This document shows, piece after piece, positions 1-7,254 of a stretch of DNA of 37,316 nt. Within the stretch, counting starts at the first letter, position 1; every line of letters starts with the position of its first letter. The notes beneath the pieces were generated by a model, which saw nothing but the letters and a program-made list of their open reading frames with translations, did no database searches and was not told the DNA's origin. The stretch lies in the NCBI GenBank assembly GCA_020055655.1, contig JAIPUR010000026.1:1-37316 (forward strand). Reading direction: 5' to 3'. The DNA is from Methanosarcinaceae archaeon (GTDB taxonomy: Archaea; Halobacteriota; Methanosarcinia; Methanosarcinales; Methanosarcinaceae). Both the position numbers and the translations under genes were made by a program.

Positions 1-1
1 T

Positions 2-658
2 CGCCGTTATCATCAATGCTTGGATTATGGCTATGGTGATCTTGAGGCAAAGGCTGTCATTATTGCCACTGGTGCCGACCCTAAACATCTTGGAGTTCCC
101 GGTGAAGAAGAACTGATCGCAAAAGGGGTTTCTTACTGTGCTACTTGCGATGGTCCGTTTTTCTCAGGTGAGGAGGTTGTTGTAATTGGTGGAGGAGAAT
201 CTGCTATTACTGATGCCCTGATCCTTTCGAACATTGCCAGCAAAGTACATGTTGTTCACAGAAGGGATGAATTACGCTCATCAAAGATACTCCAGGAAAG
301 GATTTTCGCAAAAGAGAATGTTGATTTCATCTGGGATACTGTACTTGAAAAAGTGATTGGTACGGATGAAGTGGAACAGGTGGTCCTTAAGAATGTAAAG
401 ACCGGCGAAACTACAGATCTGAAGACCAGTGGTGTGTTCATTTACATTGGCATAGTACCGAACACACGGATGGTCGATGTTGATAAGGATAAATATGGAT
501 TCATTATATCCAATGAGAAAATGGAAACATCTTCCAAAGGTATATTTGTTGCAGGAGATTGTCGCGATACTGTTCTGTGGCAGGTTGTAACTGCTGTGGC
601 AGATGGTGCAATTGCAGCGGTTTCGGCCTATGAATATATCACGGGCCTGGAAAAATGA
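2..658 (+). CDS. trxB: Thioredoxin reductase, 5'-truncated by the window edge
   Basis: A flavoprotein that passes electrons from a reduced nicotinamide cofactor to thioredoxin, in the cytoplasm. The frame is open from base 2, so the true start and the N-terminal FAD-binding glycine motif lie outside the window. Visible landmarks are the redox-active CATCDG disulfide motif, the GGGESA dinucleotide-binding loop, an intact HRRDELR motif (which in this family contacts the 2'-phosphate of NADPH) and the C-terminal FVAGDCRD segment that contacts FAD. The HRR motif argues for NADPH use rather than the F420-dependent variant known from some methanogens; this is inference. It ends 47 bases before the DUF2111 gene on the same strand. 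Family identity is secure; the physiological partner is not visible. Confidence 0.95.
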   Translation, partial: RRYHQCLDYGYGDLEAKAVIIATGADPKHLGVPGEEELIAKGVSYCATCDGPFFSGEEVVVIGGGESAITDALILSNIASKVHVVHRRDELRSSKILQERIFAKENVDFIWDTVLEKVIGTDEVEQVVLKNVKTGETTDLKTSGVFIYIGIVPNTRMVDVDKDKYGFIISNEKMETSSKGIFVAGDCRDTVLWQVVTAVADGAIAAVSAYEYITGLEK

Positions 659-705
659 TATGTTAGAAAAAGTATAATTGTAATTACAATACGGGGTGAT
701 TTAAA

Positions 706-1137
706 ATGGCATGCTTGAATAAATGTGATAGACAATGTGAGGGTTCACTTTGCCTCAATATCTGTGCAGATTCCAGTCCATCTGATCTTGAACCGATAGC
801 TCATATGGTCCACACACTGATTGGGCTTCCAATAACGATTCGCAGTCTAAACAGTAACGGTCTTCGCCTGGAAGCGGGTGAAGTACTTAACCGTGACTAT
901 ACTGGTCCTTTCTTGGAAGAGGCTATTAAGACCAACCAGATCGTAAAAGGTGTACCATCCGAAGGTGTATACAAAGGAAAATCCGTAATAGTCACTCCTA
1001 TAAGGACCCTGGATGGAAATGTAATTGGTGCAATTGGTGTCGTTGATATTCTCGCAGCTCTTGATATTCTTTCAATGTTCAGGGAATATCCAGGGGTTGT
1101 CGATGAAGTAGAAGAGGCACGAAAAAAATCAAAGTGA
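706..1137 (+). CDS. DUF2111-type conserved methanogen protein with Cys-rich N-terminus
   Basis: A 143-residue soluble protein that I place, from memory of the family, in DUF2111, an uncharacterised archaeal family found mainly in methanogens. Five cysteines crowd the N-terminus (C3, C7, C11, C16, C20), a spacing that could bind a metal or Fe-S cluster. The rest (about residues 30-125) looks like a GAF/PAS-like alpha-beta sensor fold, ending in a glycine-rich strand (NVIGAIGVVDI). The ATG at 706 is supported by GGGGTGAT at 693-700. It follows thioredoxin reductase on the same strand, so a redox link is possible but unproven. It is convergent with the small membrane gene, five bases away. Function unknown; family assignment moderate. 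Confidence 0.8.
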   Translation: MACLNKCDRQCEGSLCLNICADSSPSDLEPIAHMVHTLIGLPITIRSLNSNGLRLEAGEVLNRDYTGPFLEEAIKTNQIVKGVPSEGVYKGKSVIVTPIRTLDGNVIGAIGVVDILAALDILSMFREYPGVVDEVEEARKKSK

Positions 1138-1141
1138 TCGT

Positions 1142-1354
1142 TTAAATAAGGGATTTCATGTAGTATGTCTTGATCACTTTTGATATGAGGATGGAAACAA
1201 TGGATATGGCTATAGCGAGCAGGATGACCATGAGAACATTTCCATTCTCTGCTGCTTTCATCATGCTATAGAATAAGAATACACTCAATGCAAGACCTAC
1301 TATCATTATTAGTACAATTGGCGCATTGTTCAATTTTTCAAGTAACGTTTTCAT
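1142..1354 (-). CDS. Small two-helix membrane protein, hypothetical
   Basis: A 70-residue protein with two hydrophobic segments (about residues 12-32 and 40-60) separated by a short polar loop (KAAENGN) and ending in a basic tail. This is the pattern of a small integral membrane protein. No enzymatic motif is present. No convincing ribosome-binding site precedes the ATG, which is not unusual for a leaderless archaeal transcript. It is convergent with the DUF2111 gene. I do not recognise the family. It is called as real because the frame is clean, the composition is membrane-like and no other gene occupies this stretch. Confidence 0.6.
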   Translation of the reverse strand: MKTLLEKLNNAPIVLIMIVGLALSVFLFYSMMKAAENGNVLMVILLAIAISIVSILISKVIKTYYMKSLI

Positions 1355-1402
1355 AATCTGAACAACATTTTATTTCTCTTATAGTTTTCTATTGATCTAC
1401 TA

Positions 1403-1441
1403 ATATTGAGACTATATAGTAAATATTCAGACTATATTGTA
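1403..1441. repeat. Tandem 19-bp near-repeat with 20-bp period
   Basis: Two direct copies, 1403-1421 and 1423-1441, share 17 of 19 bases around the core AGACTATAT. The period of 20 bases is about two helical turns, so both copies face the same side of the DNA. The first copy contains the perfect 10-bp palindrome ACTATATAGT (1411-1420). It lies about 100 bases upstream of the probable TATA box of the gene at 1684, so an activator or repressor site is plausible. Confidence 0.6.
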
Positions 1442-1527
1442 TTTGTATTCATCTCTTTTTTTTATTTGTGTAAGTTTCTTTCAGTGATACTTTTAAAATA
1501 TTCTCCAATCATGTGTAAATAAATAAG

Positions 1528-1547
1528 TTTATATTAGGTATGTCTAA
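1528..1547 (+). promoter_or_regulatory. Probable TATA box overlapped by a dyad operator
   Basis: TTTATATTA (1528-1536) resembles an archaeal TATA box and is preceded by an A-rich BRE-like stretch. Overlapping it is TTAGGTATGTCTAA (1534-1547), an imperfect dyad with TTAG and CTAA arms. The ends resemble the TTAGGT...CTAA ends of DtxR-family metal-regulator boxes. A protein bound here would block TBP. The 17 bases 1531-1547 recur exactly at 27516-27532. A start of transcription about 25 bases downstream would give a leader of roughly 125 bases. Confidence 0.5.
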
Positions 1548-1566
1548 ACATTAATTTAAGCATTCT

Positions 1567-1652
1567 TAAGTCAATTTAACTTGGCTTATGTGCTCGTTCG
1601 AAAAAGTGAAGTTAGTGAATATTTTATTTTGCCTGCTTTAGGCCGCACTAAC
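1567..1652 (+). promoter_or_regulatory. Structured 5' leader of the gene at 1684
   Basis: Two clear foldable elements lie between the probable promoter and the start codon. The first is an 8-bp hairpin, TAAGTCAA (1567-1574) with TTGGCTTA (1581-1588), containing one G-U pair and a six-base loop. The second is a closing helix of GTTAGTG (1611-1617) with CACTAAC (1646-1652) that encloses a small hairpin, GCCT (1631-1634) with AGGC (1640-1643). The Shine-Dalgarno GGAG follows at 1672-1675. This could be an RNA control element, but no known riboswitch class is recognised. Confidence 0.45.
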
Positions 1653-1683
1653 AAGCTAATAAGCTCATAATGGAGTGACATAT

Positions 1684-3465
1684 ATGGAAAAAGAAGTATA
1701 CGCCGGAGCAATGGCTGTTATTTCAAATATTGAAAATATAACCAATGACAGGATAGAGGCTTTAACCAAAGGACATGGCATGACTAATATTGCAGCAATG
1801 TGTGCTGCAAATGCGATTGCAACAGAAGTTTTCCGTGGGGTCAATATGATGCTCACTGATGAGGATGCAGGTAGTATTCAAGTAGATGATGTCCTGAGAA
1901 AAGGAATAGATGCTGCAAAAGAAGGGGGTGCAGATTCTGTTAATGCTGCATTGTTTGCAGCAACAATATGTTACTTTGCAGGTACAAACGCACAAGCTGG
2001 TGTTCCTGCAGGTAACAGGAAATTAGGGGCACTTGCCAGAATGATAGCTGGTGTTCCTCGCTCAGGTGTTCTTGCAGTTCCAACTCCAAAATCCAATAAT
2101 AAAGTATCTGGTTTTGCTGCTGTGCAGGCTCTTTATGAGGCATTAAAAGATGCTAAGCTTACAAAAGTCCAGGGGAAGCAGCTTCCTCTTGGTGTTGCAG
2201 GAGGGCCCCTTTATGGCCATAATACTTTAGGTGAAGATATTGGATTTGTGGAAGTTGCTACAAACGGTGCAAAAATAGCTACCCAAGCAATGATGGATGC
2301 TTACAGTGGAGCTGGAGTTTCTCCGAGTCCGGTTATTAGTGCTATAATGGGCGTTGCAGCCACTCTTGAAATAGTTCACCCTGATTCTTTTGTAGGTGAA
2401 GAACACGGTGGTTTCTTTGATGTGAACAGTGCTTCTTTAGCAGGAAAAGCTGCATGTGAAGTTGCTGGTATCCCTGAAAAACTACACATGCGGGGAACAA
2501 ATGAGGAGTATGACTCTGCTCATTTGATCGGTGATCTTGGAGTAATCATTAAGGATATAGGAGCTCCCACTGTAGTGGGTATGATGTCTTTTGGCGAGAT
2601 GCTTTGTTCATTCCAGGAATCAGTTGAGATAGGTGCAGGTTTTTCAGGTGGTCCTATAATGCCTCCGCTTGGGCATATGTCTGCTGATGCTATAATTGCT
2701 CTTAGATGCTTAATTCATACGAAAAATGATCAAGAACAATCTGCTGAAATGATCGCTGAGATCAAAAAGAACCAGTGGCTTGATCCAACCATGGCAGCAG
2801 TTGGTGCCAATACTATTTGCAGAAAAGTAGAGCAAGTAAGGCGTGGTCCTATCACAAAACTAGTAATCGATGCTACTGAGCCTGTAAGGTCTGCTGCAAT
2901 CTATAAAAGGGCAGAAAGATCATTTGAAGCACTCAAAGCTGGAAAATCAGTGGATGACATTGTTAAAGAATTCGATCTTGAAAGGAAAGAAACAGTTGAA
3001 GCAAATTCTTCTGCAATGCTTGGTGCTATGACAGGACATGAAGTTAGTGTAAAGATCAAGAAAATGGTGGGAGGTGCGAGAAGGAACCATCCGTTCACAA
3101 ATTCTTACTATGGCTTTGATACGGATGCCGATGTGGATGTTACCCTGGATGGAAAATTGTACGAACTTAAAGGATTAGCACAAACAGTGATTCCCAATGC
3201 CGTCTTTAATGAAGATACTGAAATACTTGGAGTCGTACCGTTTGCTTCAATTCCTGTATCTGAACTTCAGCTTTCAGGTCATTCTATTATAAATATGACT
3301 GTACCTGCTGCTGTTGCTGCTGCTATGGGTGTGGAGGATCCTGAAGAATCTGCAAAGAAATGTGAAGTTGGCGGGAAATATTGCAGTGCTGCAATTCCAG
3401 GTGCAAGAGCAAAAGCAAAAGCTGTATCAAAACTTGCAGTGCGGATTATGGATGCAATGAATTGA
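1684..3465 (+). CDS. Unrecognised 593-residue protein upstream of nickel-cofactor genes
   Basis: A long soluble protein that I cannot assign to a family. The ATG at 1684 is chosen because GGAG at 1672-1675 sits at the right distance; a GTG at 1675 in the same frame overlaps that site and is unlikely. The sequence is Ala/Gly-rich with glycine motifs of the kind that form active-site loops: a GGPLYGHN stretch, an EEHGGFFD stretch with His and acidic residues, a GGPIMPPLGHMSAD stretch, and several cysteines, two of them near the C-terminus (KKCEVGGKYCS). There are no membrane segments and no signal peptide. It is followed 49 bases later by a free-standing LarC C-terminal-like domain, then LarB and LarC. 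The context suggests a nickel- or cofactor-dependent enzyme or assembly factor; this is inference only. Confidence 0.93.
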   Translation: MEKEVYAGAMAVISNIENITNDRIEALTKGHGMTNIAAMCAANAIATEVFRGVNMMLTDEDAGSIQVDDVLRKGIDAAKEGGADSVNAALFAATICYFAGTNAQAGVPAGNRKLGALARMIAGVPRSGVLAVPTPKSNNKVSGFAAVQALYEALKDAKLTKVQGKQLPLGVAGGPLYGHNTLGEDIGFVEVATNGAKIATQAMMDAYSGAGVSPSPVISAIMGVAATLEIVHPDSFVGEEHGGFFDVNSASLAGKAACEVAGIPEKLHMRGTNEEYDSAHLIGDLGVIIKDIGAPTVVGMMSFGEMLCSFQESVEIGAGFSGGPIMPPLGHMSADAIIALRCLIHTKNDQEQSAEMIAEIKKNQWLDPTMAAVGANTICRKVEQVRRGPITKLVIDATEPVRSAAIYKRAERSFEALKAGKSVDDIVKEFDLERKETVEANSSAMLGAMTGHEVSVKIKKMVGGARRNHPFTNSYYGFDTDADVDVTLDGKLYELKGLAQTVIPNAVFNEDTEILGVVPFASIPVSELQLSGHSIINMTVPAAVAAAMGVEDPEESAKKCEVGGKYCSAAIPGARAKAKAVSKLAVRIMDAMN

Positions 3466-3477
3466 AAGTATAGAATG

Positions 3478-3492
3478 TGGGTTTTAAACCCA
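3478..3492 (+). promoter_or_regulatory. Intercistronic palindrome between the unknown gene and the LarC-like gene
   Basis: TGGGTTTTAAACCCA is a 15-base palindrome around one central base, located 13 bases after the stop of the 593-residue gene and just before the GGAGG (3503-3507) of the next. It could be an mRNA processing or stability hairpin, or a weak terminator that sets different levels for the two proteins. It is followed by ATTTTCTATTT rather than a long T-run, so a strong terminator is doubtful. Confidence 0.4.
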
Positions 3493-3514
3493 TTTTCTAT
3501 TTGGAGGTTTTGTT

Positions 3515-4078
3515 ATGCTGCTTATGACCAATGTTGATAACATAAATTGCGATCATGTTCCCTATGTTATTGAGGAGCTCATGAAAAAAGGTGCTCGCAA
3601 TGTTCATGTGATACCATCTATTACGAAAAAAGGCCGCAATGAGTATATCTTTTTCATTGATTGTACAAAAGATCAAGTTGAAGATCTCGCAGAGTTTCTG
3701 GTTGTGGAAACTGGAACTCTTGGTGTTCGCATAATTGAGAATGAACATTATGAATTTGAACATGAAATCAAAAAACTGGAAGTTACTTTTGAAAGAGGAA
3801 ACAATGATGCATTATGGCACGGTTCGATAAATTTTAAGATCGTTCGTAACAGGTCCGGAGAAATTCTTTCTGTACGAGCTGAATATGAAGAAATAAAAGC
3901 ACTTGCAAAGCATCTTCGGGACATGGGTTTGAATACTTCTCTGTATGAAGTTAAAGAGATGGTTGAGCGCTGCGCTGTTAAAAAATTCAAGGATATTGAA
4001 CTCAAGCATGAGGAATCAGAAAAAGATAATATTGTGCCCATTATCAACTTTTCAATTGAAGAATTACTATGTATGTAA
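3515..4078 (+). CDS. Stand-alone LarC C-terminal-domain paralogue (LarC2-like)
   Basis: A 187-residue protein that aligns with the C-terminal part of the LarC encoded 1 kb downstream. Shared blocks in order: TNVDNI against TNVDDV; KKGARNVHVIP against SIGARDVVIIP; KKGRNEYI against KKGRTGHI; ETGTLGVRII against ETGTLGIRII; SGEILSVRAEYE against SGEILHISAEYE; and VKEMVERC against LKEVIRRV. It lacks the N-terminal LarC domain (the FSGASGDM motif). In LarC proteins the C-terminal domain takes part in CTP-dependent nickel insertion into the pincer nucleotide, so this copy may have a related or partner-specific role (inference). GGAGG at 3503-3507 supports the start. It sits between the unknown gene and larB, probably co-transcribed with the former. 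Confidence 0.88.
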   Translation: MLLMTNVDNINCDHVPYVIEELMKKGARNVHVIPSITKKGRNEYIFFIDCTKDQVEDLAEFLVVETGTLGVRIIENEHYEFEHEIKKLEVTFERGNNDALWHGSINFKIVRNRSGEILSVRAEYEEIKALAKHLRDMGLNTSLYEVKEMVERCAVKKFKDIELKHEESEKDNIVPIINFSIEELLCM

Positions 4079-4176
4079 TTAAAGCTATTACATATAGGCC
4101 AATTATTAAACCATATTTAGAAACGTCTTCCACTCAGGTTAAATAATATCTTGGTCTAAATAGGGATGGGTAAATC

Positions 4177-4953
4177 ATGGAACTTAAGAGCATATTGAAT
4201 AAGGTCAGAGATGAAGAAATTGATTTTCATGCTGCTGAAGCGCAGATTCGTTCTATGGGATACGTTCCCGTATCAGATATTGCCAAGATCGATATTTTCA
4301 GGAAACATCGTACTGGTATCATGGAAGCTATACTTGCAGAAGGTAAGGATCCTGCTGACGTTGTAAAAATAGCAAAGGCACAGATAGATGCCAGTGGCAG
4401 AGTATTGATCACCCGTTTGAATGATGACCATATTAGTTCATTGGAGGCACATTTCAAATCGGAGTTCATAGAATGGAGTCTCCATCGCAGTTCTGCTGTT
4501 GTTCATGATGGTACTCCCATATCTCTTACCGGTGGAGTAGTTGCCATAATTACAGCTGGCACTGCTGATATTGATGTTGCAGAAGAGGCTCGTATGGTTG
4601 CCCATGAAATGGGCTGTGAGACAATTGCTATTTATGACGTCGGTGTCGCAGGCTTCCATCGTCTTGTCGGTGAGATGAACAAGCTCCAGGAAAAGAAACC
4701 TGATTCAATTATCGTTGCAGCAGGCAGGGAAGGCACTTTACCGACGGTTGTATCTGGTCTTGTTGATATTCCTGTGATCGGACTTCCTGTATCCACAGGC
4801 TATGGTGCAGGTGGAAAGGGTGAGGCTTCACTGCTTTCCATGCTACAATCATGTTCTGTGATCTCTGTTGTGAATATAGATGCCGGATTTGTAGCAGGAT
4901 CATTTGCTGCACGTATCGCAAATACTGTTGCAGATGCCAGGAATAAGAAGTAG
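4177..4953 (+). CDS. larB: Nickel-pincer cofactor biosynthesis protein LarB
   Basis: LarB carboxylates the pyridinium ring of nicotinic acid adenine dinucleotide and hydrolyses it to the biscarboxylated mononucleotide, the first step of nickel-pincer nucleotide synthesis. The C-terminal two thirds carries the PurE/AIR-carboxylase-like fold, with the GREGTLPTVVSGL and VIGLPVSTGYG segments and a C-terminal VVNIDAGFVAG stretch typical of LarB rather than purine PurE. The length of 258 residues is normal. LarC lies 96 bases downstream. LarE, the sulfur-inserting enzyme, and a LarA racemase are not in this window. Methanogens often carry lar homologues without a known lactate racemase, so the final user of the cofactor is open. 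Confidence 0.92.
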   Translation: MELKSILNKVRDEEIDFHAAEAQIRSMGYVPVSDIAKIDIFRKHRTGIMEAILAEGKDPADVVKIAKAQIDASGRVLITRLNDDHISSLEAHFKSEFIEWSLHRSSAVVHDGTPISLTGGVVAIITAGTADIDVAEEARMVAHEMGCETIAIYDVGVAGFHRLVGEMNKLQEKKPDSIIVAAGREGTLPTVVSGLVDIPVIGLPVSTGYGAGGKGEASLLSMLQSCSVISVVNIDAGFVAGSFAARIANTVADARNKK

Positions 4954-4980
4954 TTTGTAATTTCAAATTATAAATATCAA

Positions 4981-5000
4981 ACCATATATATATTTTTAAT
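4981..5000 (+). promoter_or_regulatory. TATA-rich stretch upstream of larC
   Basis: CCATATATATATTTTTAAT lies about 55-70 bases before the larC ATG and is the best TATA-like sequence in the larB-larC gap. It could give larC its own promoter in addition to read-through from larB. It rests on composition only. Confidence 0.35.
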
Positions 5001-5049
5001 TTTGAACATTTGATTATTTTATAATAGTAACAAATTGGCGGCAGTAATA

Positions 5050-6234
5050 ATGAGATCACTTGTATTTGAAGCATTTTCTGGTGCATCCGGGGATATGATG
5101 CTCGGGACCTTAATAGGCCTTGGTGCAGACAGACAAAAAATATCAGATGTAGTAGAATCTGCTGCTGATGTGAAAATGTATGTGGGCTCTGCCAATAAAT
5201 CTGGTATTGAAGCAGTTGATGTTCATATTGGTGTAGAATGCGAATCACATTCAAGAACCTACTTTGAAATAGTTGAGATCATAAAAGCTGCAGGTCTCTC
5301 AGCTCAAGTCGAAAAAAGTGCCCTTGGAGTTTTCTCCATAATGGCAGATGCAGAATCAAAGGTACATGGTAAGCCCCTGGATGAGTTGCACTTTCATGAA
5401 GTAGGGCAGAAGGATGCTCTTGCTGATGTGATAGGCTCATGTGCAGCTATACATGATATTGGTGCAGATTCCATATTCTGCACTCCTGTCAATGTTGGTG
5501 GTGGTATGGTCAAGGCTGCCCATGGTATGATGCCTGTACCGGCACCTGCAACCCTTGAGATCATGAAAGAGAGCATTTTATCATTATATGGCTCAGGCAA
5601 TCGGGAAATGCTGACACCAACAGGTGCTGCAATTCTGGCTTACTTTGCAGAACCCATAGAATCAATTCCAAAAGGACAGGTGCTTTCCATTGGCTACGGT
5701 GCTGGAAATGCGGACCTGGAGAATCCCAATGTTCTTCGTAGTACTTTGATGGAAACCAATGATGTATTGTCAAAAGATATAATAGAGGTTCTTGAAACCA
5801 ACGTGGATGATGTTACAGGCGAGGTTTTGGGAAATCTCTTTGATAAACTCCTTTCCATCGGTGCCCGGGATGTTGTAATAATACCCGTTACTATGAAAAA
5901 AGGACGTACTGGTCACATTATCAAAGTGATAACAAAACCTGAGCATAGTGCAAAAATTGCCCGCGTGATCATGAAGGAAACAGGAACACTTGGCATCCGT
6001 ATCATTCCAACAAGGCATCTCTTTGTTGCAGACAGACGCATGGATTCTGTGAATATTATGTTCTCAGATGAGGTCTTTGATATTGCCGTTAAGATCGCAC
6101 AGGATCAAAGCGGTGAAATCCTGCATATTTCTGCAGAATATGAAGATTGCCGTAAAGTTGCTGATAAAGTAGGCATTCCTTTAAAAGAAGTAATACGCCG
6201 GGTGGAAGGAGAAGCCTGGGGTAGGTTCTTGTAA
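5050..6234 (+). CDS. larC: Nickel-pincer cofactor biosynthesis protein LarC (nickel insertion)
   Basis: LarC is the CTP-dependent cyclometallase that inserts nickel into the dithio-pyridinium mononucleotide to complete the nickel-pincer cofactor. The N-terminal domain begins with the diagnostic FSGASGDM motif and includes LHFHEVG. The C-terminal ferredoxin-like domain starts near residue 248 at ETNVDDVTGE and continues through KKGRTGHI, ETGTLGIRII and SGEILHISAEYED. The protein is one uninterrupted chain, unlike lactobacilli where LarC1 and LarC2 are joined by programmed frameshifting. The ATG at 5050 is preferred because the family usually starts just before this motif; an in-frame TTG at 5035 would add five residues. 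A C-terminal-domain paralogue lies upstream at 3515. Confidence 0.93.
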   Translation: MRSLVFEAFSGASGDMMLGTLIGLGADRQKISDVVESAADVKMYVGSANKSGIEAVDVHIGVECESHSRTYFEIVEIIKAAGLSAQVEKSALGVFSIMADAESKVHGKPLDELHFHEVGQKDALADVIGSCAAIHDIGADSIFCTPVNVGGGMVKAAHGMMPVPAPATLEIMKESILSLYGSGNREMLTPTGAAILAYFAEPIESIPKGQVLSIGYGAGNADLENPNVLRSTLMETNDVLSKDIIEVLETNVDDVTGEVLGNLFDKLLSIGARDVVIIPVTMKKGRTGHIIKVITKPEHSAKIARVIMKETGTLGIRIIPTRHLFVADRRMDSVNIMFSDEVFDIAVKIAQDQSGEILHISAEYEDCRKVADKVGIPLKEVIRRVEGEAWGRFL

Positions 6235-6254
6235 ATTTCAAATTCTTTGCGAAT

Positions 6255-6289
6255 TCCTTTCAGTTCCTTTTCTTTTTCTTCTCTTTTAC
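6255..6289 (+). terminator. Pyrimidine-rich tract after larC
   Basis: About 35 bases almost entirely C and T, with repeated runs of four or five T, follow the larC stop and precede the RIO2 kinase gene. Archaeal transcription commonly ends at T-rich tracts without a hairpin. No stable stem is seen here. It is a plausible end for the lar transcript. Confidence 0.45.
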
Positions 6290-6327
6290 CACAAAGCATC
6301 TAAAGCATTGCATCAGTTAGTGAACAA

Positions 6328-7224
6328 ATGATAGATGACGTCATAAAGAGATTCAAGGAACTTGACAAAAAGGAATTGCGTATAATCACAGGCATTGAAA
6401 TAGGGATGAAGCACCATGAGTGGGTCCCTATTGAAGAGGTGGCAAAGTTTACCAAACTTCCATATTCAACGCTTGAGTACAAAATAAGAGAGCTTGTTAA
6501 GCAGAATATGGTTCTTGCGACCCATGTTCCATATGATGGATATCAGATCTACTTTGATGCTTACGATGCTCTTGCGCTGAATACTTTTGTGAAAAGGGGA
6601 ACCATTAGTGGCATCGGTGATGAGATCGGTGTTGGCAAGGAATCTGTTGTTCTTGAGGCGGTAAAAGATCCCGAACTTTCAATTGGTGAACAACAGGGTG
6701 TAATTCTGAAATTCCACAGGGAGGGAAGGACCAGTTTCAAACAGGTAAAAAGGCTGCGCTCCCACCTTGCGGACAGGGAACATTTCTCATGGATATATGC
6801 TGCAAGGCTTGCTGCAAAAAGAGAAGCCGATATCATGAAAAAACTCTGTGATGATGTTCCAATGCCAAGAGTTATTGACAATAACCGTCATGCTCTGGTT
6901 ATGGAGCTTGCCAAAGGCAGTATTCTCTACAAAACAAAGCTAGAAGATCCCCAATGGTTCTTTGACGAGATAATGCGTCTGATAAAGCTCACTTACAGTA
7001 AAGGCATAATACATTGCGATCTGAGTGAGTACAACATCTTTGTTTTTGAGGGTGGAGTGCAATTCATTGACTGGCCACAATATGTTGAGACTACGCATCC
7101 GCATGCTGATGAATTACTTGAAAGGGATATTTCGAACCTGCTCAAGTACTTTAAGCGCAAATACAACATCAAAAAAGATCTAAGAGAGCTTGCCGAGTAT
7201 GTCAAAAGCAGTGAAGAGTCATAG
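6328..7224 (+). CDS. rio2: RIO2-type serine/threonine kinase
   Basis: An atypical protein kinase/ATPase that acts in late maturation of the small ribosomal subunit. The first ~90 residues form the winged-helix domain that distinguishes RIO2 from RIO1 (PYSTLEYKIRELVKQ region). The nucleotide loop follows at 95-106 (GIGDEIGVGKES), with the ATP-contacting Lys at K128. The catalytic loop HCDLSEYN places the catalytic Asp at D231, and the metal-binding IDWPQ motif, the RIO form of DFG, has D248. The length of 298 residues is normal for archaeal RIO2. The start has no clear Shine-Dalgarno site. The DUF460 gene follows 30 bases downstream on the same strand. Confidence 0.96.
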   Translation: MIDDVIKRFKELDKKELRIITGIEIGMKHHEWVPIEEVAKFTKLPYSTLEYKIRELVKQNMVLATHVPYDGYQIYFDAYDALALNTFVKRGTISGIGDEIGVGKESVVLEAVKDPELSIGEQQGVILKFHREGRTSFKQVKRLRSHLADREHFSWIYAARLAAKREADIMKKLCDDVPMPRVIDNNRHALVMELAKGSILYKTKLEDPQWFFDEIMRLIKLTYSKGIIHCDLSEYNIFVFEGGVQFIDWPQYVETTHPHADELLERDISNLLKYFKRKYNIKKDLRELAEYVKSSEES

Positions 7225-7254
7225 ATATATTCTATTGTCGCTATAATTTATTAT

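Noticed and set aside
1675-1683. GTG start three codons upstream for the 593-residue gene
   Set aside because: It overlaps the GGAG ribosome-binding site that serves the ATG at 1684.
3515-4078. Split larC joined by programmed frameshift, as in lactobacilli
   Set aside because: A complete single-frame LarC lies at 5050-6234, and the 593-residue gene before the solo domain is not a LarC N-terminal domain.
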